DNA from: Panulirus ornatus
Lineage: Eukaryota > Arthropoda > Malacostraca > Decapoda > Palinuridae
DNA: 64,000 nucleotides
NCBI RefSeq assembly: GCF_036320965.1
Contig: NC_092238.1
Location: 25,577,903 to 25,641,902, forward strand
Direction: 5' to 3'
The translations under genes and the position numbers were made by a program. A model generated the notes under the pieces. It was not told the DNA's origin. It worked only from the letters and a program-made list of their open reading frames with translations, and did no database searches. The first letter of the stretch is position 1. Every line of letters begins with the position of its first letter. This document shows positions 1 to 10,884 of this stretch, piece after piece.

Positions 1-574
1 CTTGAGGAGAAAATCAAAGATCAAAAATTTCATAAAAGCAAGTTTGACGAAGCGATTCCAAACTCTATAATCATTCCAAGCAGAACAGGAGGAGGAATAA
101 GACTCAGGTGGATGGGTCAGTTTTCAATAGACGTCCGCCATGCGCCAGCATCACTCCGGCCAAGACTCGTAACATAATCACGTTTATGAGGTTAATCTAA
201 AGAGGGGAAATAATACTCATCCTTCCCAGTTATAATACTTTCCTCGAGCCGTAGAACCCTTAAGATATAAGTAACTATAATTAAGACAATTAAACCCAGA
301 GGGAAGGGGGTCCTTCGTCAGATAAAGGCCTTCCTATAACACTGTCTGGGGCTATTGATGACCATCATCATCATCATCACTACCTTGTTTACGTAACGTT
401 ACAGACCCCCCCCCCCCTCACTCACCTGGGCGTCTGTCGTTACTATGACAACCATCATAATCGCACCCAACTCCTGCCACCTGCCATCACCACTTGTGTT
501 CCAGCACCACCAACCAAACCTTCCCTGGTATCGTATGGATTACAACAGACGAAGTTAAAGCAAGTGTTGTACTT
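1..574. other. non-coding stretch, no gene seen
   Basis: Unique-looking sequence with a short (ATC)n run at about 358-382 and a C12 homopolymer at 406-417. No open frame with recognisable protein features on either strand. Confidence 0.6.
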
Positions 575-580
575 CACACA

Positions 581-621
<41 letters not shown>

Positions 622-624
622 ACA
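575..624. repeat. (CA)n microsatellite
   Basis: Dinucleotide run with two GA interruptions near its ends. Confidence 0.95.
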
Positions 625-1071
625 ATGAAATGAGAGCAGAGGACGAGTCAGTGTCATGAAATCGTATTCCCCAGAACATAGTTTACCATTCTTAAATCAA
701 TCAGAGTTACTGGCTCACGAGAGAAGAGCAGAATAACAAACTTTCTCAGGAGAAACCCATAAAGGTAATGACTTCACAGCACATCCCAGCAGTGGGTCTG
801 CTATCGCCTATCTGTTCTGAAAATCAAAGCAAAACTGGTTTGCATTTAACACAAATTTCCTGGCAGACGATTATGAAGTTTAGGTACTCCACGAATTACA
901 GGAAGAACGTGTAGAGTTCTCGAGGAATAATTACTACTCGGGAAGGAAATTAAGGGACTGTAGAGGACTTTCTAATTACAAGGAAAAGGACTGGAGGGAA
1001 TCAAGGCTCCTTCAGACCACTTGAACAACCTTCAGCCAAAGTGGTTAGTCCACTCTTATTTCCCATTAAGA
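625..1071. other. non-coding stretch, nothing recognised
   Basis: AT-rich unique sequence between two microsatellites; no open frame or repeat structure noted. Confidence 0.5.
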
Positions 1072-1082
1072 ATATATATATA

Positions 1083-1166
<84 letters not shown>

Positions 1167-1174
1167 TATATATT
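1072..1174. repeat. (TA)n microsatellite
   Basis: About 100 bp of TA with small interruptions at both ends. Confidence 0.95.
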
Positions 1175-1461
1175 TTCATATAATCCATCTTAACCTGTAT
1201 ATTGCTCACTGGGTTATACAAATCTTGTGTTATATTCCTTTGTTACCGGCCGCTGTAAACACGGACACCATAGCACCAAGAAAATACCAGAGAATCAACA
1301 GAAAAATGCACAAATCATAGACGAAAATAACGTAGAGAGAAAATGCCAAATCGTTATTCTATAATCTATTTCGGGAATTTATGATCTGGACATATCACAT
1401 CTTAAGCTTATATACGACCGTAATTTAAGGTCAACGTCGAAGAGACGAGGGAGAGGCGGGA

Positions 1462-1498
1462 CCCCCCCCCCCTTACCGAGCAGAGAGGGGGGGGTGGG
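1462..1498. other. C11 / G8 hairpin-forming segment
   Basis: C11 at 1462-1472 is followed 14 bases later by G8 at 1487-1494 and then TGGG. The two runs are complementary and could form a GC stem; the G side could alternatively take part in a G-quadruplex. The surroundings (1175-1744) hold no recognised gene. Confidence 0.6.
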
Positions 1499-1744
1499 TA
1501 TTCCATGGGTGATCTGGAATATAGGAAGTGGTTACCTGCGTTTGGAAGGGGATTTCAAAGACCCTAATTGGTTCTCAGTAATGTTGGTGACCTTCTTCCT
1601 GAAGCAGAGCATACAATCTTGTCTCTTGACTGGCCGAACGAACTGGGTCGTCGTGTCTCCTTAACAGTAATGATCAAGTCGGTTCAAACTTTATGAAGAT
1701 TTTACTTCGTAATCGCCTTCTTAGGAGAGGAGAGTCCTTGGTGG

Positions 1745-1772
1745 GGAGGAGGAGGAGGAGGAGGAGGAGGAG
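1745..1772. repeat. (GGA)n microsatellite
   Basis: Nine consecutive GGA triplets. Confidence 0.9.
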
Positions 1773-1954
1773 GCAGAGTGAAGACGGCGATGTAGGCCAC
1801 GTTGACCTGAAGGCGAGGGTCAGTGGCCGCTGAAGACATGTGAGGATATGCTGGAAGGACAGTGTGTCCTGCTGAGGTCAAATGGGGATGATGCTGAGGG
1901 AATAACACAATGCTTGGAAACGTTCTGTGCTTGGATTAGTAATCATATATATAT

Positions 1955-2004
1955 ATATCTTTCTTTTCTTTCTTTTAAACTATTCGCCATTTCCCGCGTT
2001 AGCG

Positions 2005-2007
<3 letters not shown>
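1955..2007 (+). repeat. fragment of TTTCCCGCGTTAGCGAGG interspersed repeat
   Basis: A pyrimidine-rich leader (CTTTC/TTTTC units) runs into CGCCATTTCCCGCGTTAGCG and then directly into a (TA)n tract. The same core occurs in diverged form at 8.1, 14.4, 33.0, 37.6 and 53.6 kb. I recall this family as abundant in decapod genomes; that part is memory, the internal recurrence is seen here. Confidence 0.7.

Positions 2008-2075
<68 letters not shown>
2008..2075. repeat. (TA)n microsatellite
   Basis: Pure TA run immediately downstream of the interspersed-repeat core, replacing its expected continuation. Confidence 0.95.
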
Positions 2076-2077
<2 letters not shown>

Positions 2078-2104
2078 GAGATAGAATGGGCTACTGAATG
2101 TCCT

Positions 2105-2108
<4 letters not shown>

Positions 2109-2189
<81 letters not shown>
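2109..2189. repeat. (CT)n microsatellite
   Basis: Pure 81-bp run. Confidence 0.95.
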
Positions 2190-2192
<3 letters not shown>

Positions 2193-2250
2193 TCAGTCTT
2201 CCCATCGTCAAGAAAAGTTCGCCATGACGAAGCTAGAGCACCACATTTAC

Positions 2251-2252
<2 letters not shown>

Positions 2253-2326
<74 letters not shown>
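2253..2326. repeat. (TG)n microsatellite
   Basis: Pure 74-bp run. Confidence 0.95.
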
Positions 2327-2329
<3 letters not shown>

Positions 2330-2525
2330 GAGGCCAACAGTGGTACGTTCACCTCTCAGACTTTCCTGACGAGGTCGACATCGAACATGGGACTGGATGC
2401 CAGGTGGGTGAGAACCACTGCCCATCCCACTCCCTGATTGGAAACGGAGTCGAACTTTATGAACAATGCAGCGGTACACGCCAGGAGAGTACGTCGTGCA
2501 CCAGGTGGGTGACCATCGCGTGTCT

Positions 2526-2528
<3 letters not shown>

Positions 2529-2578
<50 letters not shown>
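2529..2578. repeat. (GT)n microsatellite
   Basis: Pure 50-bp run. The 200-bp spacer before it holds two related GCACCAGGTGGGTGA-like blocks (near 2400 and 2500), so the spacer may itself be an old duplication. Confidence 0.95.
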
Positions 2579-2584
<6 letters not shown>

Positions 2585-2997
2585 TGGTGACCTATCTAAT
2601 GCCGTCATCACGACGCCCGGAGTCTGGAAGGTGTGGCGCCTTCGTGGGTCAATTTGATGTTGGAGAAAAATGTTTCTATAATCATCGATGCTTCCGTTTT
2701 ATTTCTTTACCATTCGTGTTCTCTTTACTTATTCATTATCATTCTATTTATTCTGTGACCTTCCGTTCAATTGCAGGGTCTTATATACATATCTATTTCT
2801 ATATTCAATGGCTTTCAATTGCAGGATGACCTGACCTGACCCACACAGGCCATCCGCCCTCACTTATCTTCCCAGTTCCCAGGTGTCTTATCCTGTCAGG
2901 AGTGAGACACGAGAGAGATGTATTACCACACTGTATTTTCTCCGGAACATATATCTTGATTATAAGAAAGTCCTGCTGTATATCACACCCATGTGCA

Positions 2998-3200
2998 CTA
3001 GTATACGTATGTATGAGATGTACGTTTTCACATATGTATGCATGTACGTATAGTATGTAGGTAGGTAGGATTTCATGTAAGTTTGCATGTATGTGTATAT
3101 GTATACATGTATTCATACATATGTGGGCATTTATTAAGATATATATGTACGTACGTATGTATGTATGTATCTATGTGTGTATCTATGCATGTGTATTTGT
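2998..3200. repeat. degenerate (GTAT)n tract
   Basis: Roughly 200 bp of imperfect GTAT, GTAC and GTAG tetranucleotides, an aged tetranucleotide microsatellite. Confidence 0.75.
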
Positions 3201-3481
3201 TTTATGGACTGATTAACTGTCTTGCCCCCGAGTGGCTGTGGATGGTGACCCTCGTCTGGCTCTGAATAGCGAGCGGCCCACCTTTACGACACTGTATCAG
3301 TTGTTGCCACTGATTAGTCTGGTCGTGTGGCCTTTGTGGCCCTCCTCCTTCACCCTGAATGGTCCCCCTAACATGTAGTGGTCCGCACTCGACGCCACTC
3401 CTGCTGCTGCTACTACTGCGTCTGGCAGGATTCCCTGAGCTCCAACATAATGTCCCCCTGACAGCCCAACGCCGCACTCTG

Positions 3482-3859
3482 TTATCCCGGAGATACAAAT
3501 AAATACCGAGGCTCCTCCTGACGGAGGTATGGGTCTCCGGGAAGGATAAGCTGGATCAACGACCATCTTCCCTCTCTCTTGATGGTTATAGGTCGAAGAT
3601 AAACGATCGTCGGATGTTTTGAGAGACCGTTCCCAGCAGTGACGTCTTCTACAGGAGGAACATCATTTCCAGTGACGTCTTCTACAGGAGGAACATCATT
3701 TCCAGTGACGTCTTCTACAGGAGGAACATCATTTCCAGTGACGTCTTCTACAGGAGGAACATCATTTCCAGTGACCTCTTCTACAGGAGGAATATCGTTT
3801 TCAGTAACGTCTTGTCTTCTAGAGAAGGAAAGGACATCACTTGCAAGTACATTCGCCAC
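3482..3859 (-). CDS. unidentified ORF with 11-residue repeats (doubtful)
   Basis: A 125-codon open frame on the minus strand. Its N-terminal third is five copies of an 11-residue unit of the form VTGNDVPPVED, acidic and proline-bearing, encoded by the 33-bp minisatellite at 3641-3820. The copy nearest the start codon differs by conservative changes (V to I, D to E) and one G to E. The remainder after the repeat matches no family I know. A tandem repeat with a period divisible by three keeps any frame open, so openness alone is weak evidence. No splice or promoter context was established. A chance frame is the more likely reading. Confidence 0.15.
   Translation of the reverse strand: MANVLASDVLSFSRRQDVTENDIPPVEEVTGNDVPPVEDVTGNDVPPVEDVTGNDVPPVEDVTGNDVPPVEDVTAGNGLSKHPTIVYLRPITIKREGRWSLIQLILPGDPYLRQEEPRYLFVSPG
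3641..3820. repeat. 33-bp minisatellite, about 5.5 copies
   Basis: Units begin GACGTCTTCTACAGGAGGAA at 3641, 3674, 3707, 3740 and 3773. The first four are essentially identical; the fifth carries about four substitutions, and a partial sixth unit follows. Confidence 0.95.
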
Positions 3860-5096
3860 AAATAAGAAGAAATAGACCTAACTCTAGGAGGCGATGTCTT
3901 CAGTATGTTCTAATGATCATGAGCTTGACATAGGTTTGTTCTACGGTGATGTAGCTGGAGACCGTGGTGGACGGAACTGAGATGCGTGAGAACACGATCT
4001 TCTCCTCCGCCACAGTTTCTTCAACTATAAACCACAGCGTCATTCTGGTCTTCAGCACCATTGAAACTAGGGCATAGGAATGTGTGAGAAGAATCAAATA
4101 CTCATGACATCGATCATTTTCTGCAGATATTCTGTCTTATGCGTCAAGCGATCTCAAAATTTATCTCCCTGACCGCTTTCATGTGTCAAAAGATCATCAG
4201 AATCTCATACCAGATTATAACATAGTCTCTTCCAATTTCGTTGATCAGGCTCACCCGTGAACCTCTGAACCTCAGATTTATGTGATCAAATACGATCTCA
4301 GTCAGGCTGCAGAGTCGAGGGACCTTCGAAACGTCCTTGACCCCCCCAAGGTCATGCCACAGTCTTCATCATTCCGTGCAAACCTCCGAAACTGTGAGGA
4401 TGAAAACTTAAGGGGATCTTCAGACTTCGTCCTCAGCATCCGGTCGTTCGCCCTGACGTCCTACATGTGAAATGTCGGCAGATATGAGTCGACCGCCTAG
4501 CAATATGGGTCTAATGGTCCGGAGTGACAAGATCTGTGGGATGCCATCCTTGGTGCCGCGTGTCTTGGCTCGAAGTGGCGTCATATTGGGGAGGACGACC
4601 GCGTGAAACGGATAGTCCTTGGGGAGTACAACCACCACTGGCTAGCCCCTACCCACTACCACCGACCACCTCCTGTTTACTTGTCTAATGAGAAGCGTCC
4701 TGTGAGCAGAAACTACGGTAGCCCTAAATATCTCATCTCTTTTTCAGGAAACTCAGTTGAGAATCATCTCTATGTCACAGCTACTTGGCACCGAAGACAC
4801 AACACGCATTCTCCCCCACAAGGAACTGCTGCAACACACTGGAGACACCACTGGCATTCGTCTCTTCTGCTATTGTGCACCCGAGACACCACTGGTACTA
4901 GTGTCTTGGCACTGCATACAAGGCACCTGATACACCGCTGGCGTTCGCCCCGTAACATGGTTACGAGACGTCGTTTACATCATGTGGTCACTGGAGGCCA
5001 GCCTGTCCATACAATGAAAGACCATCAGTAAACTGCACTTGTGAACACTACTCTCGTACTGCCATGGCGCTATCAACCACCTCCTCTGTCAACTTC

Positions 5097-5099
<3 letters not shown>
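3860..5099. other. non-coding stretch with weak internal repetition
   Basis: No recognisable gene. Between about 4790 and 4990 there are loosely repeated blocks (GAGACACCACTGG and relatives, about 40-60 bp apart). A 142-codon plus-strand frame spans 4603-5031 but looks like translated repeat and matches nothing known to me. Confidence 0.45.

Positions 5100-5171
<72 letters not shown>
5100..5171. repeat. (TA)n microsatellite
   Basis: Pure 72-bp run. Confidence 0.95.
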
Positions 5172-5175
<4 letters not shown>

Positions 5176-5536
5176 CGGGAGGAACCGCCTGCCGCCTCCC
5201 TCGCTTTCTCCTGGCTCCGGCTCAGCCTTGGTCGTGGACCCGGAGCGTTTAATGCTCACTCACCTATAAACTCCACTCATCGTCAAAGAGCCAGACTCCA
5301 CCACGGTGACACTGGTACTCAAATGCTCGGGTCTCGGCTGACAGCAACAGCAGACCCAACCAACATACGTTTCATGTGTTGATGATGTTAGATTAGCCGG
5401 GTCTACAGCACCACGGCCCCTTGTCCTGTAACGCCATGTTGTCACTGTTCTTTTTTTTTCATGCACTGTGTAGTGGATGTGTGTTTGGAACTCACGTTTC
5501 GGGCAAATGTTCAAACTTATACTCTTGTGAAAGTCA

Positions 5537-5781
5537 CTTCTCCTACTCCTCCTCCTCCCCCTTCTTCTTCTTCTTCTTCTTCTTCTTCTTCTTCTTCTTC
5601 TTCTTCTTCTTCTTCTTCTTCTTCTTCTTCTCACTTCTTGTTCTTGTTCTTCTTCTTCTTCTTCCTCCTCTTCTTCTTCTCACTTCTTGTTCCTCTTCAT
5701 CGTCTTTTTTTCTCCTCCTCCTGCTCCTCCTCCTCTTCCTCCTCCTCCTCTTCTTCTTCTTCTTCTTCTTCTTCTTCTTCT

Positions 5782-5816
<35 letters not shown>

Positions 5817-6046
5817 TCACTTCTTGTTCTTCTTGTTCTTCTTCTTCTCTTCTTCTTCTTCTTCTTCTTATTCTTCTCACTTCTTGTTACTCTTCATCGT
5901 CTTTTTCTTCTCTCTCCTTCTTCTCCTCTCTTCTTCTCTCCTCTCTCTTCTTCCTCTCTCCTCGTCTTTTCTCTCCTCCTCTCTGCTCCTCTCTCCTCTC
6001 TCTCTTCTTCTTCTTCTTCTTCTTCTTCTTCTCTTGTTCTTCCTCT
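5537..6046. repeat. polypyrimidine tract based on (TTC)n
   Basis: About 510 bp of almost pure pyrimidine: perfect (TTC)n blocks at about 5561-5629 and 5750-5803, plus TCC/CTC/TCTC variants. The rare purines sit mainly in a recurring block, CTCACTTCTTGTT, at about 5629, 5678, 5817 and 5877; two of these continue into a shared CTCTTCATCGTCTTTTT extension. Long serine, leucine and phenylalanine frames here are translations of this repeat. Confidence 0.95.
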
Positions 6047-6385
6047 ACATGAGAACCAACGATGCTCCTCCAGTAATCTTACTCTTTACCACTTCATGTG
6101 TTGGTGTTGCAGAAGTGCAGTAAATTTTCCTGAGTATCTGAAACATAAACAACTTACAGAGTAATGGCTAGGTAGTGTTGGACTCCTGGGAGTCATTCAC
6201 ACAGTTCGGTCCTGCGTCAACCTAGCATTAAACTCCTTTCCTCTGCTGTTCCGTCGTTCTTGATGTCTCTAGTGTCGGCATAATAATCAAAGTGGTTTTC
6301 ACTGCGGGTTAACACGTTGAAATAGATCGACTGTTGAAGTCGGCAAAGATAATCTTTCTTTATATCATAAGTCAATCAGAACAAG
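6047..6385. other. non-coding stretch, nothing recognised
   Basis: Unique sequence following the polypyrimidine tract; no gene or repeat seen. Confidence 0.45.
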
Positions 6386-6705
6386 CGACAGGTTGTGGCA
6401 ACCATACTGGATGTCAGATCGGTACAAAATCAGAAATCGTGATATAGTACCAACCATTAGTCATTTTTGTAAAATTTGCGTTTGATCTGCTCGGAGGTTT
6501 CTGACAAGATCTTTTTGTCTAAGTTTACAGTATCCTAGATCATTTTCCCCCCTTGTGACGACCATATTAGATGCTGGATGGGCATGAAATGAGGAGAGTT
6601 GATAAAGAACCCTCAATAGATCATATCTGCAAAGTTTCTGCTCAATTGACCCTTTGGTCTCCCAGATAAAAATGTGAAAAGTTTACAGACAGACGACAGG
6701 GGACG
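6386..6705 (+). repeat. two-monomer diverged interspersed repeat
   Basis: Two related segments of about 170 bp lie head to tail. One starts near 6388 with GGCAACCATACTGGATGTCA, the other near 6556 with CGACCATATTAGATGCTGG. Both contain a hydrophilic AT-rich middle, and they end in TAAGTTTACAG and AAAGTTTACAGACAGACGAC respectively. The AAGTTTACAGACAGACGA ending resembles a repeat style I recall from marine invertebrates. No protein-coding potential seen. Confidence 0.45.
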
Positions 6706-7623
6706 ACTGGCCCTTTTCAGCCAATCAGATGCCAGTGACTGACTGGCTTTGACGTCCATGTTCGCTCGACGGGAAAAGAGACGTGACAGTGGTTCTTCGA
6801 TCTATTATTTTATTAAGTTCTGTAAAGTGTAAGAAAATGAAGGATACTATAGGTACGTAACCCTGCAATAATGGCAGGGAAACCAAAAATGACACATCAG
6901 ACGCACATAAGATTCACAGTTGATAAACAACTAAAATATTTCGAAAAAAAAAATATATATAAACTGGTTCAAAAGAGGTGAAATAAATATTCAATCTCTT
7001 TCTTCATTCCAGATTTGAGCCTCCTCCTGTGGGGAACCCGCTTTTGTGTATAACTAAAGAAATGTCCCCATTCACACTTTCCTATAAAACATCCTTGGCA
7101 GTATATCCTGAAAATAAAACATGGAGTGAGTGCTCCCTCTTCGTCTATGGCCTACCGCCTGCTGGACTGGAGAGAATGGCGAGTGTGGTTTAGCTGCCTT
7201 CTGCTTTACTGTCCTGTCTCTGTCGGGGTACGACTCCTGTCCCCCCACAGATGACCTCGTCATGAACCATGAAGTCCCCCATATTATCTGTCCTCTCCAT
7301 GTACTCTTACCAACCCCATCTATCGGCCCCGTGTGACCCCCTCCATGACCACACATCAGCACCAACTCAGCCTCATGATGACCCTACTGGTGTTGCCAGA
7401 GGCCACCGCTCGACCACCACAATAAAAGCTAAATCCCACACCATTAGCTCGGGATTTGTGGCACAACTGACACCTCCCACTGCCCCACCAGGTCTAAAAT
7501 GTGTGGCCAGTTTTTGAAAAGCAAATTATGAATCGTCTCTTAAATTCTGATAATGTCAATCGAGTCTTTATCGGTCACTACCTTAGATAATTCTGGTGAT
7601 ACGTTCTTGTTAATTCCCAGGTG

Positions 7624-7627
<4 letters not shown>
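6706..7627. other. non-coding stretch, nothing recognised
   Basis: Unique sequence. Short overlapping open frames at 7072-7517 on both strands match no known family. Confidence 0.4.

Positions 7628-7700
<73 letters not shown>
7628..7700. repeat. (CT)n microsatellite left of the tandem duplication
   Basis: Pure 73-bp run ending 104 bp before the first duplicated unit begins. Similar CT runs lie at both other duplication boundaries. Confidence 0.95.
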
Positions 7701-7704
<4 letters not shown>

Positions 7705-8063
7705 TCAGTCTTGCAGGCAAACTCTTCAACATATGGTTACAAACATCACCTCGTCTTACGGGTATAAATTCTCTTACATTTACAGCCAACATACACCCGA
7801 GCAGAGGAACGCCAGCGAACTGAAATACCAAATTAACTCCCCAGCTGCTGCACTCGGCGAAACCTCGCCTCCGACACCGAGTTTTTCTCCCCGCGTCTCA
7901 CTAGAGCTTGCAATCTCCTTATTGCTTTTGTAAAAGATAATAAACCATGGGAGAGTATGTCCTTGGGATTTGGGTCGGTTAGTTGAAGTTTCGTTGAACA
8001 AGAATTATATGCTGGAGTCAAGTGTCATAGCGGCAATTATTTTCTGGGTTTGTACCACTGTCG

Positions 8064-8065
<2 letters not shown>

Positions 8066-8136
<71 letters not shown>
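8066..8136. repeat. (TA)n microsatellite (copy A)
   Basis: Pure 71-bp run; the corresponding tract in copy B is interrupted. Confidence 0.95.
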
Positions 8137-8138
<2 letters not shown>

Positions 8139-8390
8139 TTTTTTGTACTCTTGTTTGCTATTTCCAGCATTTGCAAGGCAGCCGAAAAACAGACGAACAA
8201 AAGGTATGATTCGCTCACGTTCATTCTCTAGCTGTCATGTGTAATACACTGACACCATACTTCCTACCCACAGCCCGACCCAACACACCTATCTGTGGTT
8301 TCTTCAGGCGCTTCATTAGCCCTGGTTCAGTGCTGTGACGGCACGTCTACGTGTAGTCGGAATATGGAACATGTTTATGCAGTTGAAGTA
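8137..8390 (+). repeat. diverged copy of the TTTCCCGCGTTAGCGAGG-family element (copy A)
   Basis: Starts directly after the TA tract with a decayed core (TTGCTATTTCCAGCATTTGC), then AGGCAGCC, an ACAGACGAA block, CATTCTCTAGCTGTCATGTG and CCTGGTTCAGTGCTGTGACG. It aligns with the 37.6-kb copy through ACAGACGAA and CTGTCATGTATAAT. No coding frame. Confidence 0.6.
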
Positions 8391-8659
8391 TATCATAATG
8401 CAGATGCAGTTGAAGTATCATCCTGTAACCGCGTGTGCTTTCCAGAGAAAAGGTAATGGACGTTTTAATTTTGATCTGACGAGGACTTTTGGTAATAATT
8501 TGCATGCAGATTAACCGGATAAATCCTATTAACTAATTTAAGACTGATACAGACAACAGATATAACGCGAGAGAGGAAAGCAGTCACCTTGCTGGACCCC
8601 TTTAGCTAACTCGGTGGCCTGTCCTCCAGTTGTTTCACGTCAAGAAGGAAACGTGCACA

Positions 8660-8920
8660 TCAGGACACGATAAGGCTCACATAACGTCGAATGCGTAGCG
8701 AAAGCGATGGAGGATGTCTAAGCACTCGGCAAGGACCCATTGTAAGCTCCGTAATCCTTTTTGCACTCATGCTCGCAGGAGGAACGTAGGGGGAACAACA
8801 AAGTAGCAGCTGATCGAGAAAGAGATGTCCCAGTAGAGGATTTATGAAGGATCCGGGCGACAGGAGTCCCACGTGACACTCCCAGAAGGACAAACTTATC
8901 CCATTAAGCAAGACACCCAA
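8660..8920 (-). CDS. unidentified 86-codon ORF (doubtful)
   Basis: Open minus-strand frame starting MGVLLNGISLSFWECHVGLL and matching nothing I recognise. The equivalent frame in copy B is longer (111 codons, 14941-15276), because copy A carries one extra base near 8937 that breaks the upstream extension. A one-base difference interrupting the frame argues against selection on this protein. No splice context was seen. Confidence 0.1.
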   Translation of the reverse strand: MGVLLNGISLSFWECHVGLLSPGSFINPLLGHLFLDQLLLCCSPYVPPASMSAKRITELTMGPCRVLRHPPSLSLRIRRYVSLIVS

Positions 8921-8943
8921 CAGGACCAGGGTACGACCCTCGG

Positions 8944-9249
8944 GTGAGATGGTTTAGTCTTAGACCTGACCCCTCAAGCGGTAGGTCAAAGGTCAAGCCA
9001 TCTCACCCAAGACTTGGTGTCGTCATGTTTTTAGAATCGCACCGCCTTGCTCAGAAGATTCAACGTGGAGTATTTCAAGTAATTTTCAACACAAAGTATA
9101 ACCTCCGCCAGTGGCCTGAGAATGATCCTTCACCGAGACTTGGCATAAACTCGGGGATGTATACACCATACAGGAAGACCTGCCAGAATGCCAGGAGAAG
9201 AGGAGGATCGTCCAGTAAGGAGAAGGAAACATTATTTACAATATGTTAA
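8944..9249 (+). CDS. unidentified 101-codon ORF (doubtful)
   Basis: Plus-strand frame overlapping the opposite strand of the frame at 8660-8920. Basic residues cluster near the C terminus. In copy B the same frame extends upstream to 134 codons (15125-15529) because the one-base insertion near 8937 is absent. No domain recognised; probably chance. Confidence 0.12.
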   Translation: MRWFSLRPDPSSGRSKVKPSHPRLGVVMFLESHRLAQKIQRGVFQVIFNTKYNLRQWPENDPSPRLGINSGMYTPYRKTCQNARRRGGSSSKEKETLFTIC

Positions 9250-9305
9250 TCGTGCGTCCACGATGCATGCTGTTGCCTCTCCACCACCGGGGCCCCCTTA
9301 CTTAC

Positions 9306-9509
9306 CTGAGGACCTCCACTTTTTCTCCACCTCTGTTGAGGACGATTAAACAACATCTTTAAGCATACATTAATACTACATTCAGTGACGTTTTCTATTG
9401 TTTGTTTCTTTCCCGAATACGTGCCTACATATCTACTTAGTTTAGAGAGAAGCCTCTTTCTAATTTCATCAAATTTAATGCACTCTTTTTCGAAATGATT
9501 TATTTTGAT
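9306..9509 (-). CDS. 68-codon open frame ending in a consensus 5' splice site (copy A)
   Basis: On the minus strand a stop-free frame of 68 codons runs from the TAA at 9510-9512 down to 9306, where CAG is followed by GTAAGTAAGG, a perfect 5' splice donor. The predicted peptide is lysine- and arginine-rich (FDEIRKRLLSKLSRYVGTYS in the middle, RWRKSGGPQ at the end). Its only methionine is 17 codons before the donor. No good 3' splice acceptor is visible at the upstream end, so it could be a first coding exon with a short coding part, a transposon fragment, or chance. The sequence is identical in copy B. Confidence 0.2.
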
Positions 9510-9512
9510 TTA

Positions 9513-10071
9513 ATCCCCGTTGGCACAAAGCCAAGCCGTCGGAAAATTAGTTGTTGTTGAATTAAATTTCTCTATTTTTCACCAGATTTATTCAACACAA
9601 TCCTCTCCCAGTTCAGTTTACCTTTAAAGAGAAAAAAAAAAAAGGTCGCGTGGCTTCTGCAGTCTGATCAGATTTCATTGTGGCAGTGAGAAAAACCTTG
9701 ACTTTAAAATAACATTGCCTAAAGAGTGAATCTTAGAAGTACTTTACATTCCACCAAGCCCCTTCAACCTTCAGCCAGGAATTCCAATGCTGACCATGTT
9801 TCATGGTCGGCTGCCAGGCGGGAGCCTCTTCAATCCGAGGGTATTAGAAAAAAGATTTATAAGGAATAAAGAAATTAAAGAAAGGGGCAGAAAAATATGT
9901 CTTTCTATGATTGATTTTAAGATTCTGAGGATCTTGCTGAAGAAGATGATAGTTAATTGAAATCAAGAGTGAGGACATACGATCATCTCTTGCTAAGAGA
10001 GTGGTGGGACCAACTGTTGGACGTTGTGGTGTTGGAAGTGGCAGAGGTGGCAGTCTTACTGCTGATGCAAA
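9513..10071. other. non-coding stretch in copy A
   Basis: AT-rich sequence with a TTGGCacaaaGCCAA inverted repeat at about 9530 and an A12 run at about 9632. Repeat-derived appearance; no gene seen. Confidence 0.45.
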
Positions 10072-10884
10072 TGATGGTGTTGATGGTGGTGGTGTTGATG
10101 GTGGCGGTGGTGGTGGTGGCTGTGGTGGTGGTGGTGGTGGTGATGGTGGTGGTGGCTGTGGTGGTGGTGGTGGTGATGGTGATGGTGTTGATGGTGGTGG
10201 TGGTGGTGGTGGTGGTGGTGGTGGTGATGGTGGCGGTGGTGGTGGCTGTGGTGGTGGTGGTGGTGGTGGTGGTGGTGGTGGTGGTGATGGTGATGGTGTT
10301 GATGGTGGTGGTGATGGTGATGGTGTTGATGGTGGTGGTGGTGGCTGTGTGGTGGTGGTGGTGATGGTGGTGGTGGTGATGGTGAGGTGATGTGGTGGTG
10401 ATGGTGGTGGATGGGTGGTGGTGGTGGTGGTGGTGGTGGTGATGGTGCGGTGGTGGTGGTAGTGGTGTGTTGATGGTGGTGGTGGTGATGGTGGTGGTGG
10501 TGGTGGTGGTGGTGGTGGTGGCGGTGGTGATGGTGGTGGTGATGGTGGTGGTGGCGGTGGTGATGGTGGTGGTGGTGGTGGTGGTGGTGGTGGTGATGGT
10601 GGTGGTGGCGGTGGTGGTGGTGGTGGTGGTGGTGGTGGTGATGGTGGTGGTGGTGGTGGTGGTGGTGGTGGTGGTGGTGGTGGTGGTGGTGGTGGTGGTG
10701 GTGGTGATGGTGGTGGTGGCGGTGGTGATGGTGGTGGTGATGGTGGTGGTGGCGGTGGTGGTGGTGATGATGGCGGTGGTGGCGGTGGTGATGGTGGTGG
10801 TGGTGGTGGTGGTGGTGGTCATGGTGATGATGGTGGTGGTGATGGTGGTGGAGGTGGTGATGGTGGTGATGGTGGTGGTGGTGG
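10072..10884. repeat. (GGT)n array (copy A)
   Basis: About 810 bp of GGT with GAT, GCG and GTT variants. It is mostly in triplet register, with irregularities confined to about 10380-10470. Long Val/Gly (plus) or Thr/His (minus) frames are translations of it. Confidence 0.95.

Noticed and set aside
5421..6164. 247- and 220-codon Phe/Leu/Ser-rich frames
   Set aside because: Translations of the polypyrimidine tract.
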